Assembly: GCA_902611605.1 (NCBI GenBank)
Contig: CACMAH010000001.1
Coordinates: forward strand, 158,588 to 222,587
From: an uncultured Alphaproteobacteria bacterium
GTDB lineage: Bacteria > Pseudomonadota > Alphaproteobacteria > Rhodobacterales > Rhodobacteraceae
Length of the DNA: 64,000 bases
Reading direction: 5' to 3'
The position numbers and the translations under genes are program-made. Positions 53,359 to 63,437 of this stretch are shown in pieces. Under the pieces are notes generated by a model that did not search any database, was not told the DNA's origin, and worked only from the letters and a program-made list of their open reading frames with translations. How positions within the stretch are numbered: the first letter of the stretch is position 1; each line of letters begins with the position of its first letter.

Positions 53359-54633
53359 TCAATGTGTTATAAAACAATTTATAAATTGTTTTTTATTGTA
53401 TTTCAATTTGCAAGATAATACTTCACCATATTTTAGCATAGGAGAAGAAACTACAATATCTTTTTTGAATAAGGTTGGTGTACTCAAAAAACCTTCTATA
53501 GACTGGTTTTTTTCTACATATTTTTTTATTTGTAAATATCCACAGTTTCCCAAAGGTCCAATATGCTCAAATTTTTTTAAGCTTCGAGATACTGAAATTT
53601 TCCAACGCCCATCCCAAATAAACTCTTTTGATCTTAAATCTGAAATAAAAAATGGATAGCTAGGTTCTCTCCTAAACACTATTTTTTTTTCATTAATACC
53701 CCTTACCAAAACTCCACTAAGTGTCCTTGCTTTAAAATTCTTATTAAGAATAGCATCCGTAAAATTTAACAAATCTGTATATCTGGGTCGATAAATGCTT
53801 CCTGAAATACCTCTAATAATACCAGCTAATATTCTAAGAAAAGTATCTTCTCGAAAAGAAAAAAAGATCTCCTTGTTAACTTCAACATCACCCCATTTTT
53901 TTAAAGTGACGTATTTATTAAATGCGTCTGCTGCAACATCATTAAGTACCGCTTTAGCATTTTCCATTCTTTTAGAAGTATTGATTAACAGGTTGGTATT
54001 TATGCCAAACTGCTGTAATTGTTTAATAGCATCACGAGTTTTGACCCTTAAATATTTTCTATCCTGATTTGTTGGATCTTCTATCCATTGTACATTTTTT
54101 ATTTTCAAAAAAATTCTTAGGTCATCTCTACACATTTTGAGTAAAGGCCTATACCAACAAATACCTTTTAATTTTGAAATTTTTTTCATACCTACAAGAC
54201 CATCTACACCTGAACCTCTTGTAAATCGCATCAAAATTGTTTCCACTTGATCATCTAAAGTATGTGCTAATAATACTGTTTTAATATTATTCAATTTGGC
54301 CCAGTTACTAATAAGATTTTTTCTGGCAAAAGATGCTTCTGCTTGTAAATTTCCTCCGTCTGAAAGTTTTTTCCATTCTAAAATTGTGTGGGTGTGACCT
54401 AATTTTTTTACAAGTTCTCTCGTAAAAATTGCTTCTTTTTTAGCTTCATTTCTTAAATTATGGTTTACTGTTACAACTTTAATTGATTTTTTCTTCAGAG
54501 ATGCCCATTCTGAAGCTAAATTCAACATTGCAATTGAATCTCCTCCTCCTGACACAGCTAAACCAATTGTATGATCGTCCAAGTCTTCCATTTGTTTTTT
54601 AAATTCATATTCTAATTTTTTTTGTAAATTCAT
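53359..54633 (-). CDS. tilS: tRNA(Ile)-lysidine synthase
   Basis: A 424-residue N-type ATP pyrophosphatase that modifies cytidine 34 of the AUA-reading tRNA-Ile. The PP-loop is GLAVSGGGDSIAML (SGGGDS at 28-33), followed by VNHNLRNEAKKE and LLAHTLDDQVETILMRFTRGSG. The C-terminal region is shorter and less conserved than in E. coli. It lies 22 bp after cpoB and 50 bp before ftsH, the order known from many alphaproteobacteria. Confidence 0.94.
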   Translation of the reverse strand: MNLQKKLEYEFKKQMEDLDDHTIGLAVSGGGDSIAMLNLASEWASLKKKSIKVVTVNHNLRNEAKKEAIFTRELVKKLGHTHTILEWKKLSDGGNLQAEASFARKNLISNWAKLNNIKTVLLAHTLDDQVETILMRFTRGSGVDGLVGMKKISKLKGICWYRPLLKMCRDDLRIFLKIKNVQWIEDPTNQDRKYLRVKTRDAIKQLQQFGINTNLLINTSKRMENAKAVLNDVAADAFNKYVTLKKWGDVEVNKEIFFSFREDTFLRILAGIIRGISGSIYRPRYTDLLNFTDAILNKNFKARTLSGVLVRGINEKKIVFRREPSYPFFISDLRSKEFIWDGRWKISVSRSLKKFEHIGPLGNCGYLQIKKYVEKNQSIEGFLSTPTLFKKDIVVSSPMLKYGEVLSCKLKYNKKQFINCFITH

Positions 54634-54655
54634 AATTTTAACTAACTTAAATTTA

Positions 54656-55459
54656 TTAGTAACAACTAAGTAATTTTTTTGTTTCTAGAATATTTTCAGT
54701 ACTTACCATCTTTTGTCCAGGGAAACGTAAGACCACTTCTTCTAATGTAAGACAAGCTTGATCAAATTGCTTTAAGGCACCCAAACTTATTGCAAGACCA
54801 AAAAGAGCTTTTGGTGCAAAGTCACCTTTGGGATCAAGACTAAAGGATTCCAAATATGAATTTGCTGCTAACTTCCAGTTATCACTATTGTAATAAGTTT
54901 CAGCTAAATAAAAAAATACTTCTGGTAACAAGGTACTGTTTGGAAAATTTTTTACAAAGTTCTCAAAAATTGATTTTGCATTTTCAAATTCAGAATTCTC
55001 AATATAATTTTTTGCCTTCCTTAAAGATTGAAAATCATTTAGCTGGCTGTAATCAATTTTCTCAGCAGTTTTATCTCTATTATTAATGTCGTAAATAATA
55101 TTACCTTTTTCCAATTCAAAAGAATTATCAAATTTTTTTATTAGTATAGAAATTTTTTCTAGGTTTTTATTTATATGCCCTAATTTAGAAGCAATAATAT
55201 ATTCAATCTTCTCTATTTCACCTTCTAAGTTTTGTAATTTTACTCTTAATTTATCTAGTTCTACCAAAGCAATAGAAGCATCTCCATCTTCAATAAAACC
55301 ATTATCAGGTAATAGGAATGTTTTTTCTAAACTTTCAATTTTTTCACTTATATCAAGTAAAATATCTTTAATATTTTTTTTTTCGCCATATAGGTTTTCA
55401 GTTGCTTTTATTTCAAAAGCAACAAAAAAAATAAAAAAAATATAAATAATTTTTTTCAT
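54656..55459 (-). CDS. cpoB: Tol-Pal system coordinator CpoB (YbgF)
   Basis: A 267-residue periplasmic protein: signal peptide (IIYIFFIFFVAFEIKA), a coiled-coil region (about 30-110; KNIKDILLDISEKIESLEKT, KLRVKLQNLEGEIEKIEYI), then TPR repeats to the end (SLRKAKNYIENSEFENAKSIFENFVKNFP...). CpoB links outer-membrane constriction by Tol-Pal with peptidoglycan synthesis. Starts 6 bp after the pal stop. Confidence 0.92.
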   Translation of the reverse strand: MKKIIYIFFIFFVAFEIKATENLYGEKKNIKDILLDISEKIESLEKTFLLPDNGFIEDGDASIALVELDKLRVKLQNLEGEIEKIEYIIASKLGHINKNLEKISILIKKFDNSFELEKGNIIYDINNRDKTAEKIDYSQLNDFQSLRKAKNYIENSEFENAKSIFENFVKNFPNSTLLPEVFFYLAETYYNSDNWKLAANSYLESFSLDPKGDFAPKALFGLAISLGALKQFDQACLTLEEVVLRFPGQKMVSTENILETKKLLSCY

Positions 55460-55465
55460 ATATAT

Positions 55466-55954
55466 CTAAGAAGAACTTCCATCAATTATTACAATAGCTC
55501 TTCTATTTTTAGACCAGCAACTCTCTTCTGAACAAATCCTTAAGGGCCTTTCTTTACCATAGGTTACAACACTTAAATTAGATTCTGAAACTCCTTTGCT
55601 TACTAGATAATTTCTAACTGCAGTTGCGCGCCTAGCTCCTAATGCTAAATTATATTCTCTTGTTCCTTGTTCATCAGCATGTCCCTCAATAGTAACTGAC
55701 GTAATAGAATTTTCTTTAATCCATTTAGCTTGAGAATTTAAAGTTTCTCTGTAATCTGGTTCAATTACACTCTGATTTACTTTAAATAAAACGGTATCTC
55801 CGATTTCATTAGAAAAATATTCCAATGAAGTCTGAGAAATATTTGCAAAGGGGTCGCTGCCTGATCCTGTTTTACCAAATATACCATTAGTTTCTGAACA
55901 GTTAGTAACTGTAAATAAAATAAGAACAGACATAAATATTTTTTGATAATTCAT
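55466..55954 (-). CDS. pal: peptidoglycan-associated lipoprotein Pal
   Basis: A 162-residue outer-membrane lipoprotein. The lipobox is TVTNC, with Cys at residue 19. The OmpA-like domain shows TVLFKVNQSVIEPDYRETL, VTIEGHADEQGTREYNLALGARRA and LSVVTYGKERPL, the diaminopimelate-binding residues of peptidoglycan. The frame reaches four codons further up, but the perfect GGAGGT at 55959-55964 places the start at 55954. Pal binds TolB. Confidence 0.96.
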   Translation of the reverse strand: MNYQKIFMSVLILFTVTNCSETNGIFGKTGSGSDPFANISQTSLEYFSNEIGDTVLFKVNQSVIEPDYRETLNSQAKWIKENSITSVTIEGHADEQGTREYNLALGARRATAVRNYLVSKGVSESNLSVVTYGKERPLRICSEESCWSKNRRAIVIIDGSSS

Positions 55955-55999
55955 AAGCACCTCCAAAATTTTTTAATATATCCTAGTTTTTAACATCTT

Positions 56000-57370
56000 C
56001 TACTTCAACAATGATGACCATGAAGGGTCAGAAGCAAAAGAACTTAATTCTATTTTTCTTAAATTTCTGCCAGTTACCTCTATTGTATGTAATGAAGGAG
56101 CACCATTAACTCCAGAAGTTTCTCTAAAAAACATTAATATTCTTCCGTTTGGAGCCCAAGTAGGACCTTCATCAATAAAAGCTTTTGTTAATAACCTTTC
56201 GTTTGAGCCATCCTTTCTCATTACTCCAATGTGAAAATTACCCTTATACATTTTTGTAAATGCTATCATATCTCCTCTAGGTGACCAAACAGGTGTTCCA
56301 TATCTTCCTTTACCAAAGCTAATTCTTTTTGCTTTTCCACCATCTGATGGCATGACATATATTTGTTGATTTCCCCCTCTATCACTTTCAAATACTATAA
56401 ATTTCCCATCTGGGGAATAGCTAGGAGCTGTATCTATTGCAACATTTTTTGTTAACCTTTTTTTTAAATTATTTTCTAGATTTAAAGTGTAAATATCAGT
56501 ATTACCATTTTCTGTTATTGAGAGGATTATTTTCATTCCATCTGGTGAAAACCTTGGAGCAAAAGTCATGCCTGGAAGCTCAGGGAAAGAACGTAAATTA
56601 CCATTTATCAAATTCATAAGATAAACTCTTGGTTTGCCAGTTTCATAGCTTGTATATAAAATATTCCTTGAATCAGGAGAGAATCTTGGAGCTAAAACTA
56701 TTGACTCGGAGTCTGTTAAAAAAGTTAGATTGGCACCATCTTGATCCATAATTGCTAATCTTTTAGTTCTATTATTTTTTGGTCCCCTTTCTGATATAAA
56801 AGCAATTCTTGTATCAAAATATTTACCTTCACCAGTTACGCCAGAATAAATTAAATCAGACACTTTATGTGCAATTCGCCTAATACTATTTGAAGGACCC
56901 CTGAATTGAACACCTTTAAAAATTTCATTTTGTCCTACAACATCCCAAAGCCTAAATTTTATTGTTATTGTTTCATTAATAACACTTACATCCCCAACTA
57001 CTAATAAATCAGAATTTATAGCACGCCAATCTGCAAATCTTACAGGGGAATCAATACTAGTTACATCTGAAATATACGAACCTTCCGGAACAATTCGGAA
57101 CAGAGCCGTTTTTAATAAATCATTTTTAACCACTTTAGAAATTTCGTTAGCAATTATTGAGCTAGAAAAGTCTGTGGTTATAAAATTAGGAAAAGCAATT
57201 GGAATAGGCTCTACGACACCTTCTGTGACATCAATATCTAATTCTGGAACATTTTCTTGGGAAAAAACTAAACCATACTGAAAGAACACTAAAAATAAAA
57301 CTACCCAACTATACAGATTTAATATGGTTAAATATTTCTCATTATATTTTTTTTTATAATTTATATACAT
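56000..57370 (-). CDS. tolB: Tol-Pal system beta-propeller protein TolB
   Basis: A 456-residue periplasmic protein. A long N-terminus with one hydrophobic stretch (YSWVVLFLVFFQYGLVFS) serves as signal peptide. The TolB N-domain (residues about 45-195) precedes a six-bladed propeller with repeats such as LAPRFSPDSRNILYTSYETGKPRVYLM and APSYSPDGKFIVFESDRGGNQQIYVM. It shuttles between Pal and TolA. The first 20 residues are lysine/tyrosine-rich, so a start further in is possible, although no better codon is seen. Confidence 0.95.
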   Translation of the reverse strand: MYINYKKKYNEKYLTILNLYSWVVLFLVFFQYGLVFSQENVPELDIDVTEGVVEPIPIAFPNFITTDFSSSIIANEISKVVKNDLLKTALFRIVPEGSYISDVTSIDSPVRFADWRAINSDLLVVGDVSVINETITIKFRLWDVVGQNEIFKGVQFRGPSNSIRRIAHKVSDLIYSGVTGEGKYFDTRIAFISERGPKNNRTKRLAIMDQDGANLTFLTDSESIVLAPRFSPDSRNILYTSYETGKPRVYLMNLINGNLRSFPELPGMTFAPRFSPDGMKIILSITENGNTDIYTLNLENNLKKRLTKNVAIDTAPSYSPDGKFIVFESDRGGNQQIYVMPSDGGKAKRISFGKGRYGTPVWSPRGDMIAFTKMYKGNFHIGVMRKDGSNERLLTKAFIDEGPTWAPNGRILMFFRETSGVNGAPSLHTIEVTGRNLRKIELSSFASDPSWSSLLK

Positions 57371-57372
57371 TT

Positions 57373-58557
57373 CTAATCAAAACCAATACCAAGTGCAGGA
57401 TCGAATGTTAATTTCAGTTTTAACCCTTTTTTATATTTCTCAGAGGGTATAGGAATCTTACCCACTGCTTTTATAGCATTACTAGCCTCTCTAAATGCTA
57501 TTGCATAGCGACCAAAAGGAACAGATGGACTAATGGGTCGTATATTCCCTATAATATTACCTTCAGTATCTAATAAAATTTCAACCTTGACCACATAATT
57601 CTCAAAATCAGATCCGCCAATTAATATTCCTTTATTCCAATATTTCCCAATAAGTTGGTTAATACTTTTTCGAAGTTTAATTTTTTCCATAGTGGAAATC
57701 GAAGTTTCAACCGTATTAACCTTTTTTACAAGTTGATCAATAATTTCATTATCATTGTAATCATCATCTTCAACTTTATTTTGTAAATTTTCTTTTTTAT
57801 TTTCATCTTTATTTTCATCAAATTCTGAAGTTGATTTAATTTCAGAAAAGCTTCTTTTAAGTGGCATAGATGCAGTTTCTACTACTCCACTAACTATATC
57901 TACGTTTTTTTTTGCATCTGGAGAAATTTTAGTTGTTGACTCCTTACTTGGATCTTTCTGCTTGTCCTTTTCATTAATTTTCATATTTTCAGAATTTTCT
58001 TTTTTTAGTGCCACTAAATCATCACTTATTTTCTGAGAGTTTTTATTGTCAGACGCTATTCTATCTACTCTGTCTGCCTCTCTTGGTTTGGGTTTGTCAA
58101 GTGTAGGAGTATCTAAAGAATTAATTTCATTTCCTAATTTATTTATTTCTAAATCTAATTGTTCTTTTTTATTTATTTCTTTTTCTAAAATAGGAGGTGT
58201 CTCTGGAATAAAATCAATGGGAGGTTCAAATTCTTCAATTAAATCTTTTTTTGAGTTAATTGGATTTAGTCTGTTAAGATTATGCTTATTAACAATTTCT
58301 TGTATTTCTAAAAGACTACTTTTTAATCCCAAATTTAGAGACAAATTTTTTGGTTCTTGAAATTCATTAATAGTAAGGTTTTCAACCGAAGGAGGCAATG
58401 AAGCCATCGCATCAAATTCAGCTTCTGACAAAACCATAATATCTAGTTTTTTTAAATTTTCATATTGTCTTTCTGGCATAAAAAAAACTCCATTGGCAAC
58501 CAAAAAGGAAATAAGCAGACCATGTGCAGTTCCTGATAAAAAAAACCCACTTTTCAT
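57373..58557 (-). CDS. tolA: Tol-Pal system protein TolA
   Basis: A 394-residue protein. An N-terminal anchor (SGFFLSGTAHGLLISFLVANGVFF) is followed by a long Lys/Glu/Asn-rich linker (about 100-270) of low complexity, then a TonB-like C-domain: INQLIGKYWNKGILIG...YVVKVEILLDTEGNIIGNI and RYAIAFREASNAIKAVGKIPIP. It reaches through the periplasm from TolQR to TolB-Pal. Position between tolR and tolB confirms the name; the linker sequence would not be found by similarity. Confidence 0.93.
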   Translation of the reverse strand: MKSGFFLSGTAHGLLISFLVANGVFFMPERQYENLKKLDIMVLSEAEFDAMASLPPSVENLTINEFQEPKNLSLNLGLKSSLLEIQEIVNKHNLNRLNPINSKKDLIEEFEPPIDFIPETPPILEKEINKKEQLDLEINKLGNEINSLDTPTLDKPKPREADRVDRIASDNKNSQKISDDLVALKKENSENMKINEKDKQKDPSKESTTKISPDAKKNVDIVSGVVETASMPLKRSFSEIKSTSEFDENKDENKKENLQNKVEDDDYNDNEIIDQLVKKVNTVETSISTMEKIKLRKSINQLIGKYWNKGILIGGSDFENYVVKVEILLDTEGNIIGNIRPISPSVPFGRYAIAFREASNAIKAVGKIPIPSEKYKKGLKLKLTFDPALGIGFD

Positions 58558-58575
58558 AAAAATTTTAAATCCTAA

Positions 58576-59040
58576 TTAATAAGTAGATCCACCACTTTCA
58601 GTTACTAAAGATATATTAGAAAAGTTTGAACTATTTAACGCACCCATTATTTCCATTATAGTACTGTAGTTATTTGCACCGTCAGCTCTAATAAATATTC
58701 TATTATCATTTCGTTGTTCAGCAATTTGTTTTAATTTTGGTATCAATTCTGAAAATTCAATCTTTGTATCCTGTAAATATAATTCTTTATCTTTGGTTAA
58801 ACTCAGAGTAAGGGGGGCTTCCTTTTCGGTAGGCAGAGCTTTAGCACTTGTTTTAGGCAATTCTATTTCAACTCCTACAGTAAGCAAAGGTGCAGCTACC
58901 ATAAATATTATTAAAAGAACTAACATTACATCTACAAAAGGAGTTACGTTAATTTCTGACATTAACCTATTGCCGCCTCTCTTGGAAAACCTACGACGTC
59001 CAGAATTTTGTAAATTGCTTTGTGTAATACCTCCACCCAT
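58576..59040 (-). CDS. tolR: Tol-Pal system protein TolR
   Basis: A 154-residue ExbD/TolR protein with one helix: EINVTPFVDVMLVLLIIFMVAAPLLTVGVEIELP, whose Asp in the helix carries protons. The C-terminal periplasmic domain (DKELYLQDTKIEFSELIPKL, RIFIRADG) is normal. It overlaps tolQ by one base, so the two are coupled. Confidence 0.96.
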   Translation of the reverse strand: MGGGITQSNLQNSGRRRFSKRGGNRLMSEINVTPFVDVMLVLLIIFMVAAPLLTVGVEIELPKTSAKALPTEKEAPLTLSLTKDKELYLQDTKIEFSELIPKLKQIAEQRNDNRIFIRADGANNYSTIMEIMGALNSSNFSNISLVTESGGSTY

Positions 59041-59753
59041 TATGTATTCCTATTTTCTGTACTCTCTAATTGTCGCGACAAAATTAATAAGAACTCATCT
59101 GCAAAACTCTCTTGTTCAGCTATTATTTTGTCAGAGTCTCCTGATAATTTATTATAGAAAATTACCGCAGGGATTGCTGCAAGCAAACCTAATGCAGTTG
59201 CCAAAAGTGCTTCAGCAATTCCTGGTGCTACAACAGCAAGGTTAGTGCTTTGCTGAAGAGCTATTTCTTCAAAGGCATTTTTAATTCCCCACACTGTACC
59301 AAATAAACCAACAAAAGGTGCTGTTGATCCAACAGTTGCCAAAAAATATAATCCAGAAGTGAGCTTATCACTTGCTCGTGTCAAGGCAACATTCATTGTT
59401 CTATCAATTCTAGCTTGGGCTCCTGTTATCAATACTCCATCCGGACGGTGGGATCTTCTCCACTCGGTCATACCAGCAACAAATACTCTTTCACTATCAC
59501 CTTTTGGATCAGCTCCAAGTCTTTGAAATAATTCATCAAGTGGTTCACCAGACCAAAATGCATCTTGGAAGTATTTTGTTTCTCTCTTAGCCCTTGCATA
59601 ATCAAAAAATTTCTGAATTATAATTGACCATGACCAAACAGAAGAAACAAGTAAAATGACCATAACTATTTTAACAGTTAAAGTAGCTCTAATGAATAAC
59701 GCCATTAAAGAAAAATCTAACTGCTGAACACTATTTGCAGCTTCCAGTTCCAT
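59040..59753 (-). CDS. tolQ: Tol-Pal system protein TolQ
   Basis: A 237-residue ExbB/TolQ proton-channel subunit with three helices: FIRATLTVKIVMVILLVSSVWSWSIII near the start, then SGLYFLATVGSTAPFVGLFGTVWGI and GIAEALLATALGLLAAIPAVIFYN. The conserved proline and threonine of the channel helices are present. It powers TolA with the proton gradient. It is first in the tol block, 72 bp after ybgC. Confidence 0.96.
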   Translation of the reverse strand: MELEAANSVQQLDFSLMALFIRATLTVKIVMVILLVSSVWSWSIIIQKFFDYARAKRETKYFQDAFWSGEPLDELFQRLGADPKGDSERVFVAGMTEWRRSHRPDGVLITGAQARIDRTMNVALTRASDKLTSGLYFLATVGSTAPFVGLFGTVWGIKNAFEEIALQQSTNLAVVAPGIAEALLATALGLLAAIPAVIFYNKLSGDSDKIIAEQESFADEFLLILSRQLESTENRNT

Positions 59754-59825
59754 GCCCTTAACCTCAATATATTTATCATTTTTTTTTTAAATATACATTT
59801 AATTTAAAATTTTAACACTATTATT

Positions 59826-60218
59826 TCATAAATTTTTTATTTTTTCTTTGAGCTTTAAAGGTAATTTTTTTGGCTTTCCCGTTATATCCACAATGCCAAG
59901 TTTTACTTCTGCCCTAAATATTTTGTAATTACTCAGAAAAATTTCCTGTTCTAATCCAATACTAACCATCCCAAATCTTTTGAAATTAGTTTTAACTTGA
60001 AGTAAATCATCTAATTTTGCAGGTTTTATATATTCAGCAAAGATATTTCTAACAACAAAAATAAGTTTAAATTTATTCAATATATCACTTTGAATTAAAC
60101 CAATATTACGAAGAGATTCAGTTCTCGCTCTTTCAATAAACTTCAAGTAATTAGCGTAATAAACAATGCCTCCTGCGTCTGTATCTTCGTAGTAAACCCT
60201 GATAAAATAGTTGTCCAT
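59826..60218 (-). CDS. ybgC: acyl-CoA thioesterase YbgC
   Basis: A 130-residue hot-dog-fold thioesterase. The active-site stretch is VYYEDTDAGGIVYYANYLKFIERARTE with the catalytic Asp. It hydrolyses acyl-CoA thioesters and is a standard first gene of the tol-pal cluster. Lies between ruvB (60 bp upstream) and tolQ. Confidence 0.94.
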   Translation of the reverse strand: MDNYFIRVYYEDTDAGGIVYYANYLKFIERARTESLRNIGLIQSDILNKFKLIFVVRNIFAEYIKPAKLDDLLQVKTNFKRFGMVSIGLEQEIFLSNYKIFRAEVKLGIVDITGKPKKLPLKLKEKIKNL

Positions 60219-60278
60219 TAATATATTTTTTTAATTGATAGCATTATATTGTTCTAAGGAAAAAATAACTTATAGCTA

Positions 60279-61274
60279 TTATTTAGGTTTTGCAATTCCT
60301 AGATGATGCCAAGCTAAATTACCTAGAATTCTACCTCTAGGGGTCCTTTGTATCAAGCCTTCTTGTATAAGAAATGGTTCTATCACTTCTTCAATTGCAT
60401 CTCTAGGTTCTGAAAGTGCCGCAGCAATTGTTTCAACTCCGACTGGACCACCACTATGATCACTTAAAAAAGATAAATATTTTCGATCTGCTTCGTCTAA
60501 ACCTAAATTGTCTATTCCTAATTTGCTTAGGGAGACATCAGCTATATCTTTTGTAATTTCACCATTTCCCTTAATTATTGCAAAATCCATGACTCTTCTT
60601 AATAATCTACCTGCAATTCTAGGAGTACCTCTTGCTCTTTTTGCAATTTCTAATGAGCCTTCATCTGATATCTTACAATTTAGAAGTAAAGATAATCTTA
60701 GAATAATAAGAACTAATTCTTCAACTTTATAAAATTTTAATTTAGTAGGAATTCCAAATCTATCTCTCAATGGTGTAGTTAAAAGACCCAACCTAGTAGT
60801 AGCACCTATCAAAGTAAAAGGTTCTAAATCTATCTTTACAGATCTTGCTGATGGACCCTCTCCAATCATTAAGTCTAATGAAAAATCTTCTAAAGCAGGG
60901 TAAAGTATTTCTTCTACTACAGGATTTAATCTATGGATTTCATCTATAAAAAGAACATCTCTTGGTTCCAAATTAGTCAATAAGGCCGCCAGATCACCCG
61001 ACTTGGTCAAAATAGGTCCTGAGGTACTTTTAAAGTTTACACCTAATTCATAGGCAATAATTTGCGCTAGTGTTGTTTTCCCTAATCCTGGAGGACCATA
61101 AAACAGAACATGGTCCATGGCTGTATCTCTTTTCTTTGCTGATTTTGCAAATATAATAAGGTTATTTTTTGAATCACTTTGACCAATAAAATCTTTAAAA
61201 CTCTTAGGTCTAACCGAACTAATTTTTTCTTCGTTTGCTTCATCATTCCTGACAAGAGAGTTATCTATTTCCAT
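60279..61274 (-). CDS. ruvB: Holliday junction branch-migration helicase RuvB
   Basis: A 331-residue AAA+ motor. Walker A is GPPGLGKTT at 60-68, Walker [10 protein letters not shown], sensor 1 [20 protein letters not shown], and the arginine finger [15 protein letters not shown] region. The winged-helix C-terminus includes [18 protein letters not shown]. It drives branch migration with RuvA. It starts 1 bp after the ruvA stop. Confidence 0.97.
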   Translation of the reverse strand: MEIDNSLVRNDEANEEKISSVRPKSFKDFIGQSDSKNNLIIFAKSAKKRDTAMDHVLFYGPPGLGKTTLAQIIAYELGVNFKSTSGPILTKSGDLAALLTNLEPRDVLFIDEIHRLNPVVEEILYPALEDFSLDLMIGEGPSARSVKIDLEPFTLIGATTRLGLLTTPLRDRFGIPTKLKFYKVEELVLIILRLSLLLNCKISDEGSLEIAKRARGTPRIAGRLLRRVMDFAIIKGNGEITKDIADVSLSKLGIDNLGLDEADRKYLSFLSDHSGGPVGVETIAAALSEPRDAIEEVIEPFLIQEGLIQRTPRGRILGNLAWHHLGIAKPK

Positions 61275-61275
61275 A

Positions 61276-61959
61276 TTAACCTTTTACAACTAATTTTTTT
61301 AATGAAAGTCTAATGATATCTTCAACAACTAATTCTTCTCTTGAATCATTAATCACTTTGGCAACAACTTGAGATGCATTTAATTGTGTATAACCTAGAT
61401 TAATTAGACCAGAAATAGCATCTATTTCTATTTGACTTACATCGTTTCTTGAAAATTCTTGATCAATTTTTTGTTGACTAATTTCATAAGTTTGGCTTGT
61501 TGGTGAATTACTTAAATTATCTAATGCAGTTTCTGATTTACTTTGGATTTTAATCATATTTGGAACTTTTCCCTTTAATTCAACAACAAGTCTTTTGGCA
61601 ATTTTAGGGCCAATTCCTTGAGCCGAAGTAATAGTTGTTGAATCTTCTAAGAGTATAGCTCTTGAAAGAACTTGAATAGGTATTTGACCTAACAAGGCTA
61701 ATGCTGCTTTTGAACCAACTCCCTGGACTGAGGTTAGAAGTTTGTACCATTCCCGCTCAACTGGTGAAATAAATCCCACTAGTTGTAACAAATCCTCTTT
61801 AACAATTAGTTCTGTAAACAGTGATATTTTCTCACCTAATTTTGGTGAGTTAGATATAGTAATTTGCGTAACATAGACAATATAGCCTACGCCACCAACA
61901 TCAATTATAATGTGATCTTCAGAAATATAATCAACAACACCGCTTATCCGACCAATCAT
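61276..61959 (-). CDS. ruvA: Holliday junction DNA-binding protein RuvA
   Basis: A 227-residue protein, slightly longer than E. coli RuvA (203). Domain I is [24 protein letters not shown]; the HhH domain II has [14 protein letters not shown] and [20 protein letters not shown]; domain III (about 180-227) binds RuvB. The extra length lies in the flexible linker between II and III. Its ATG overlaps the ruvC stop by 4 bp. Confidence 0.96.
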   Translation of the reverse strand: MIGRISGVVDYISEDHIIIDVGGVGYIVYVTQITISNSPKLGEKISLFTELIVKEDLLQLVGFISPVEREWYKLLTSVQGVGSKAALALLGQIPIQVLSRAILLEDSTTITSAQGIGPKIAKRLVVELKGKVPNMIKIQSKSETALDNLSNSPTSQTYEISQQKIDQEFSRNDVSQIEIDAISGLINLGYTQLNASQVVAKVINDSREELVVEDIIRLSLKKLVVKG

Positions 61960-62468
61960 ATCAAAGCACTATTTTGCATTTTTTTATGCATTTTCATAGA
62001 GTTTCTTAAATGGTTTGAATGACAAATAGCCACTGCAAGTGCATCTGTGGAATCAACACTTCTTAACTTAATCTTTGGAAAATGTAATTTTACCATATAT
62101 TTAATTTGTTCCTTTGAAGCATGTCCTACACCAACAACTGCTTTTTTTATAGCATTTGGTGCATATTCTTCAACGCGCAACCCAGCTAGTGCAGGAACAA
62201 GCATACACACTCCTCTTGCCTGACCTAATTTTAATGTATTAGTTGCATCTTTATTTACAAATGTACTTTCTACTGCAGCTTGATCAGGCTTAAATGTAGT
62301 TAAAACCATTGATAAATTTTCAAAAATACTTTTTAATCTTAAAGCAAGATTATCAGACGTTTTTGTTGCACAAATACCATTTGCAACTTCTATAATTTTA
62401 TCACCTTCTGTTTCAATTACACCCCATCCAGTATTTCTCAACCCTGGATCAATACCAATAATTCGCAT
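61956..62468 (-). CDS. ruvC: Holliday junction resolvase RuvC
   Basis: A 170-residue endonuclease that cuts Holliday junctions. The four acidic residues of the active site are Asp7 (GIDPGLRNTGWG), the Glu of AAVESTFVNKD, and the pair in SVDSTDALAVAICH. Order ruvC-ruvA-ruvB with overlaps is the usual operon. Confidence 0.97.
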   Translation of the reverse strand: MRIIGIDPGLRNTGWGVIETEGDKIIEVANGICATKTSDNLALRLKSIFENLSMVLTTFKPDQAAVESTFVNKDATNTLKLGQARGVCMLVPALAGLRVEEYAPNAIKKAVVGVGHASKEQIKYMVKLHFPKIKLRSVDSTDALAVAICHSNHLRNSMKMHKKMQNSALI

Positions 62469-62545
62469 AATGCCCCAATATCTTTTTTGTTTTTAATAGT
62501 ACTATGAATAAATTAATAAAGATAGGAATTTTGTTTCAAAAAAAA

Positions 62546-63409
62546 TTAAAATTTCTTCATAACTAGGGTCATCCAATTTTCATCAGTTAAACTAGCAATT
62601 TTTTTGAAATTGTGACCTACATATATTTTCTCTATTCTTATAGACTGCTTAATTGATATGCCTGACAAAATAAGGAGACCATTTTTAAACAGATATTTAT
62701 TAGCAGATTTAACCATTTTTTTTAAAGGTAGAAATAGAATATTAGCAAATATTAAATCAAATTTACTAAATTTTTTTAGATGAAAATTATTAAATCCATC
62801 AGATTTAAAAACTTTAGATTTAGGAATAACATGATTTTTTAAAAAATTATGTTTAGTAGTTTCTACTGCTGTTATGTCATTATCAATAGATGTAATCCTT
62901 GCTTTACTTATTTTTGAAGCAACAATTGATAAAACACCTGTACCACAACCTACATCCAATATATTATTGAAGACATATCCTTTTTTTATAAGATTTAAAT
63001 ATATATTTACACATGACTTTGTAGTTGAGTGATGTCCTGTACCGAAAGCCATCGCAGCCTGAATTTCAACATTTTTTTTATTAAGTGATAAATCTTTTTT
63101 GTGATGAGTCCCATGAATGAAAATATTTTGCAAAGTTATAGGTGATAGTTTCCTCTCAACTTTAGCAACCCAATCAGTATATTTAATTTCATGAAGGTAA
63201 AATTTTATAGAAAATATTTCTTCTAATAAAAGTTTAACACTTAAATCAATTTTATAATTAAAATAAGCATCTACTTCCCAAATATTTTTATCTTTATCAA
63301 GTTCTAAAAATCCACAGCCTAGAGGTTTTGGGTTTAAATTTTCCAACAATTTACAAATTTTGCGAGCATAAAGTTCACTAGACACCAATCCTGAAAACCT
63401 AAAATTCAT
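62546..63409 (-). CDS. prmA: ribosomal protein L11 methyltransferase
   Basis: A 287-residue class I methyltransferase. The SAM site is NILDVGCGTGVLSI, preceded by AMAFGTGHHSTTKSC, the PrmA hallmark (FGTGxHxTT), and followed by LIFANILFLPLKKM with the substrate-loop Asn. It trimethylates ribosomal protein L11. The N-terminal L11-binding domain (residues 1-90) is weakly conserved. Lies 28 bp after msrA. Confidence 0.92.
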   Translation of the reverse strand: MNFRFSGLVSSELYARKICKLLENLNPKPLGCGFLELDKDKNIWEVDAYFNYKIDLSVKLLLEEIFSIKFYLHEIKYTDWVAKVERKLSPITLQNIFIHGTHHKKDLSLNKKNVEIQAAMAFGTGHHSTTKSCVNIYLNLIKKGYVFNNILDVGCGTGVLSIVASKISKARITSIDNDITAVETTKHNFLKNHVIPKSKVFKSDGFNNFHLKKFSKFDLIFANILFLPLKKMVKSANKYLFKNGLLILSGISIKQSIRIEKIYVGHNFKKIASLTDENWMTLVMKKF

Positions 63410-63437
63410 GAATAATTTTACTACTAAAAATTAAAAA

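Noticed and set aside
58046..58360. 104-residue frame antisense to tolA
   Set aside because: It mirrors the low-complexity TolA linker.
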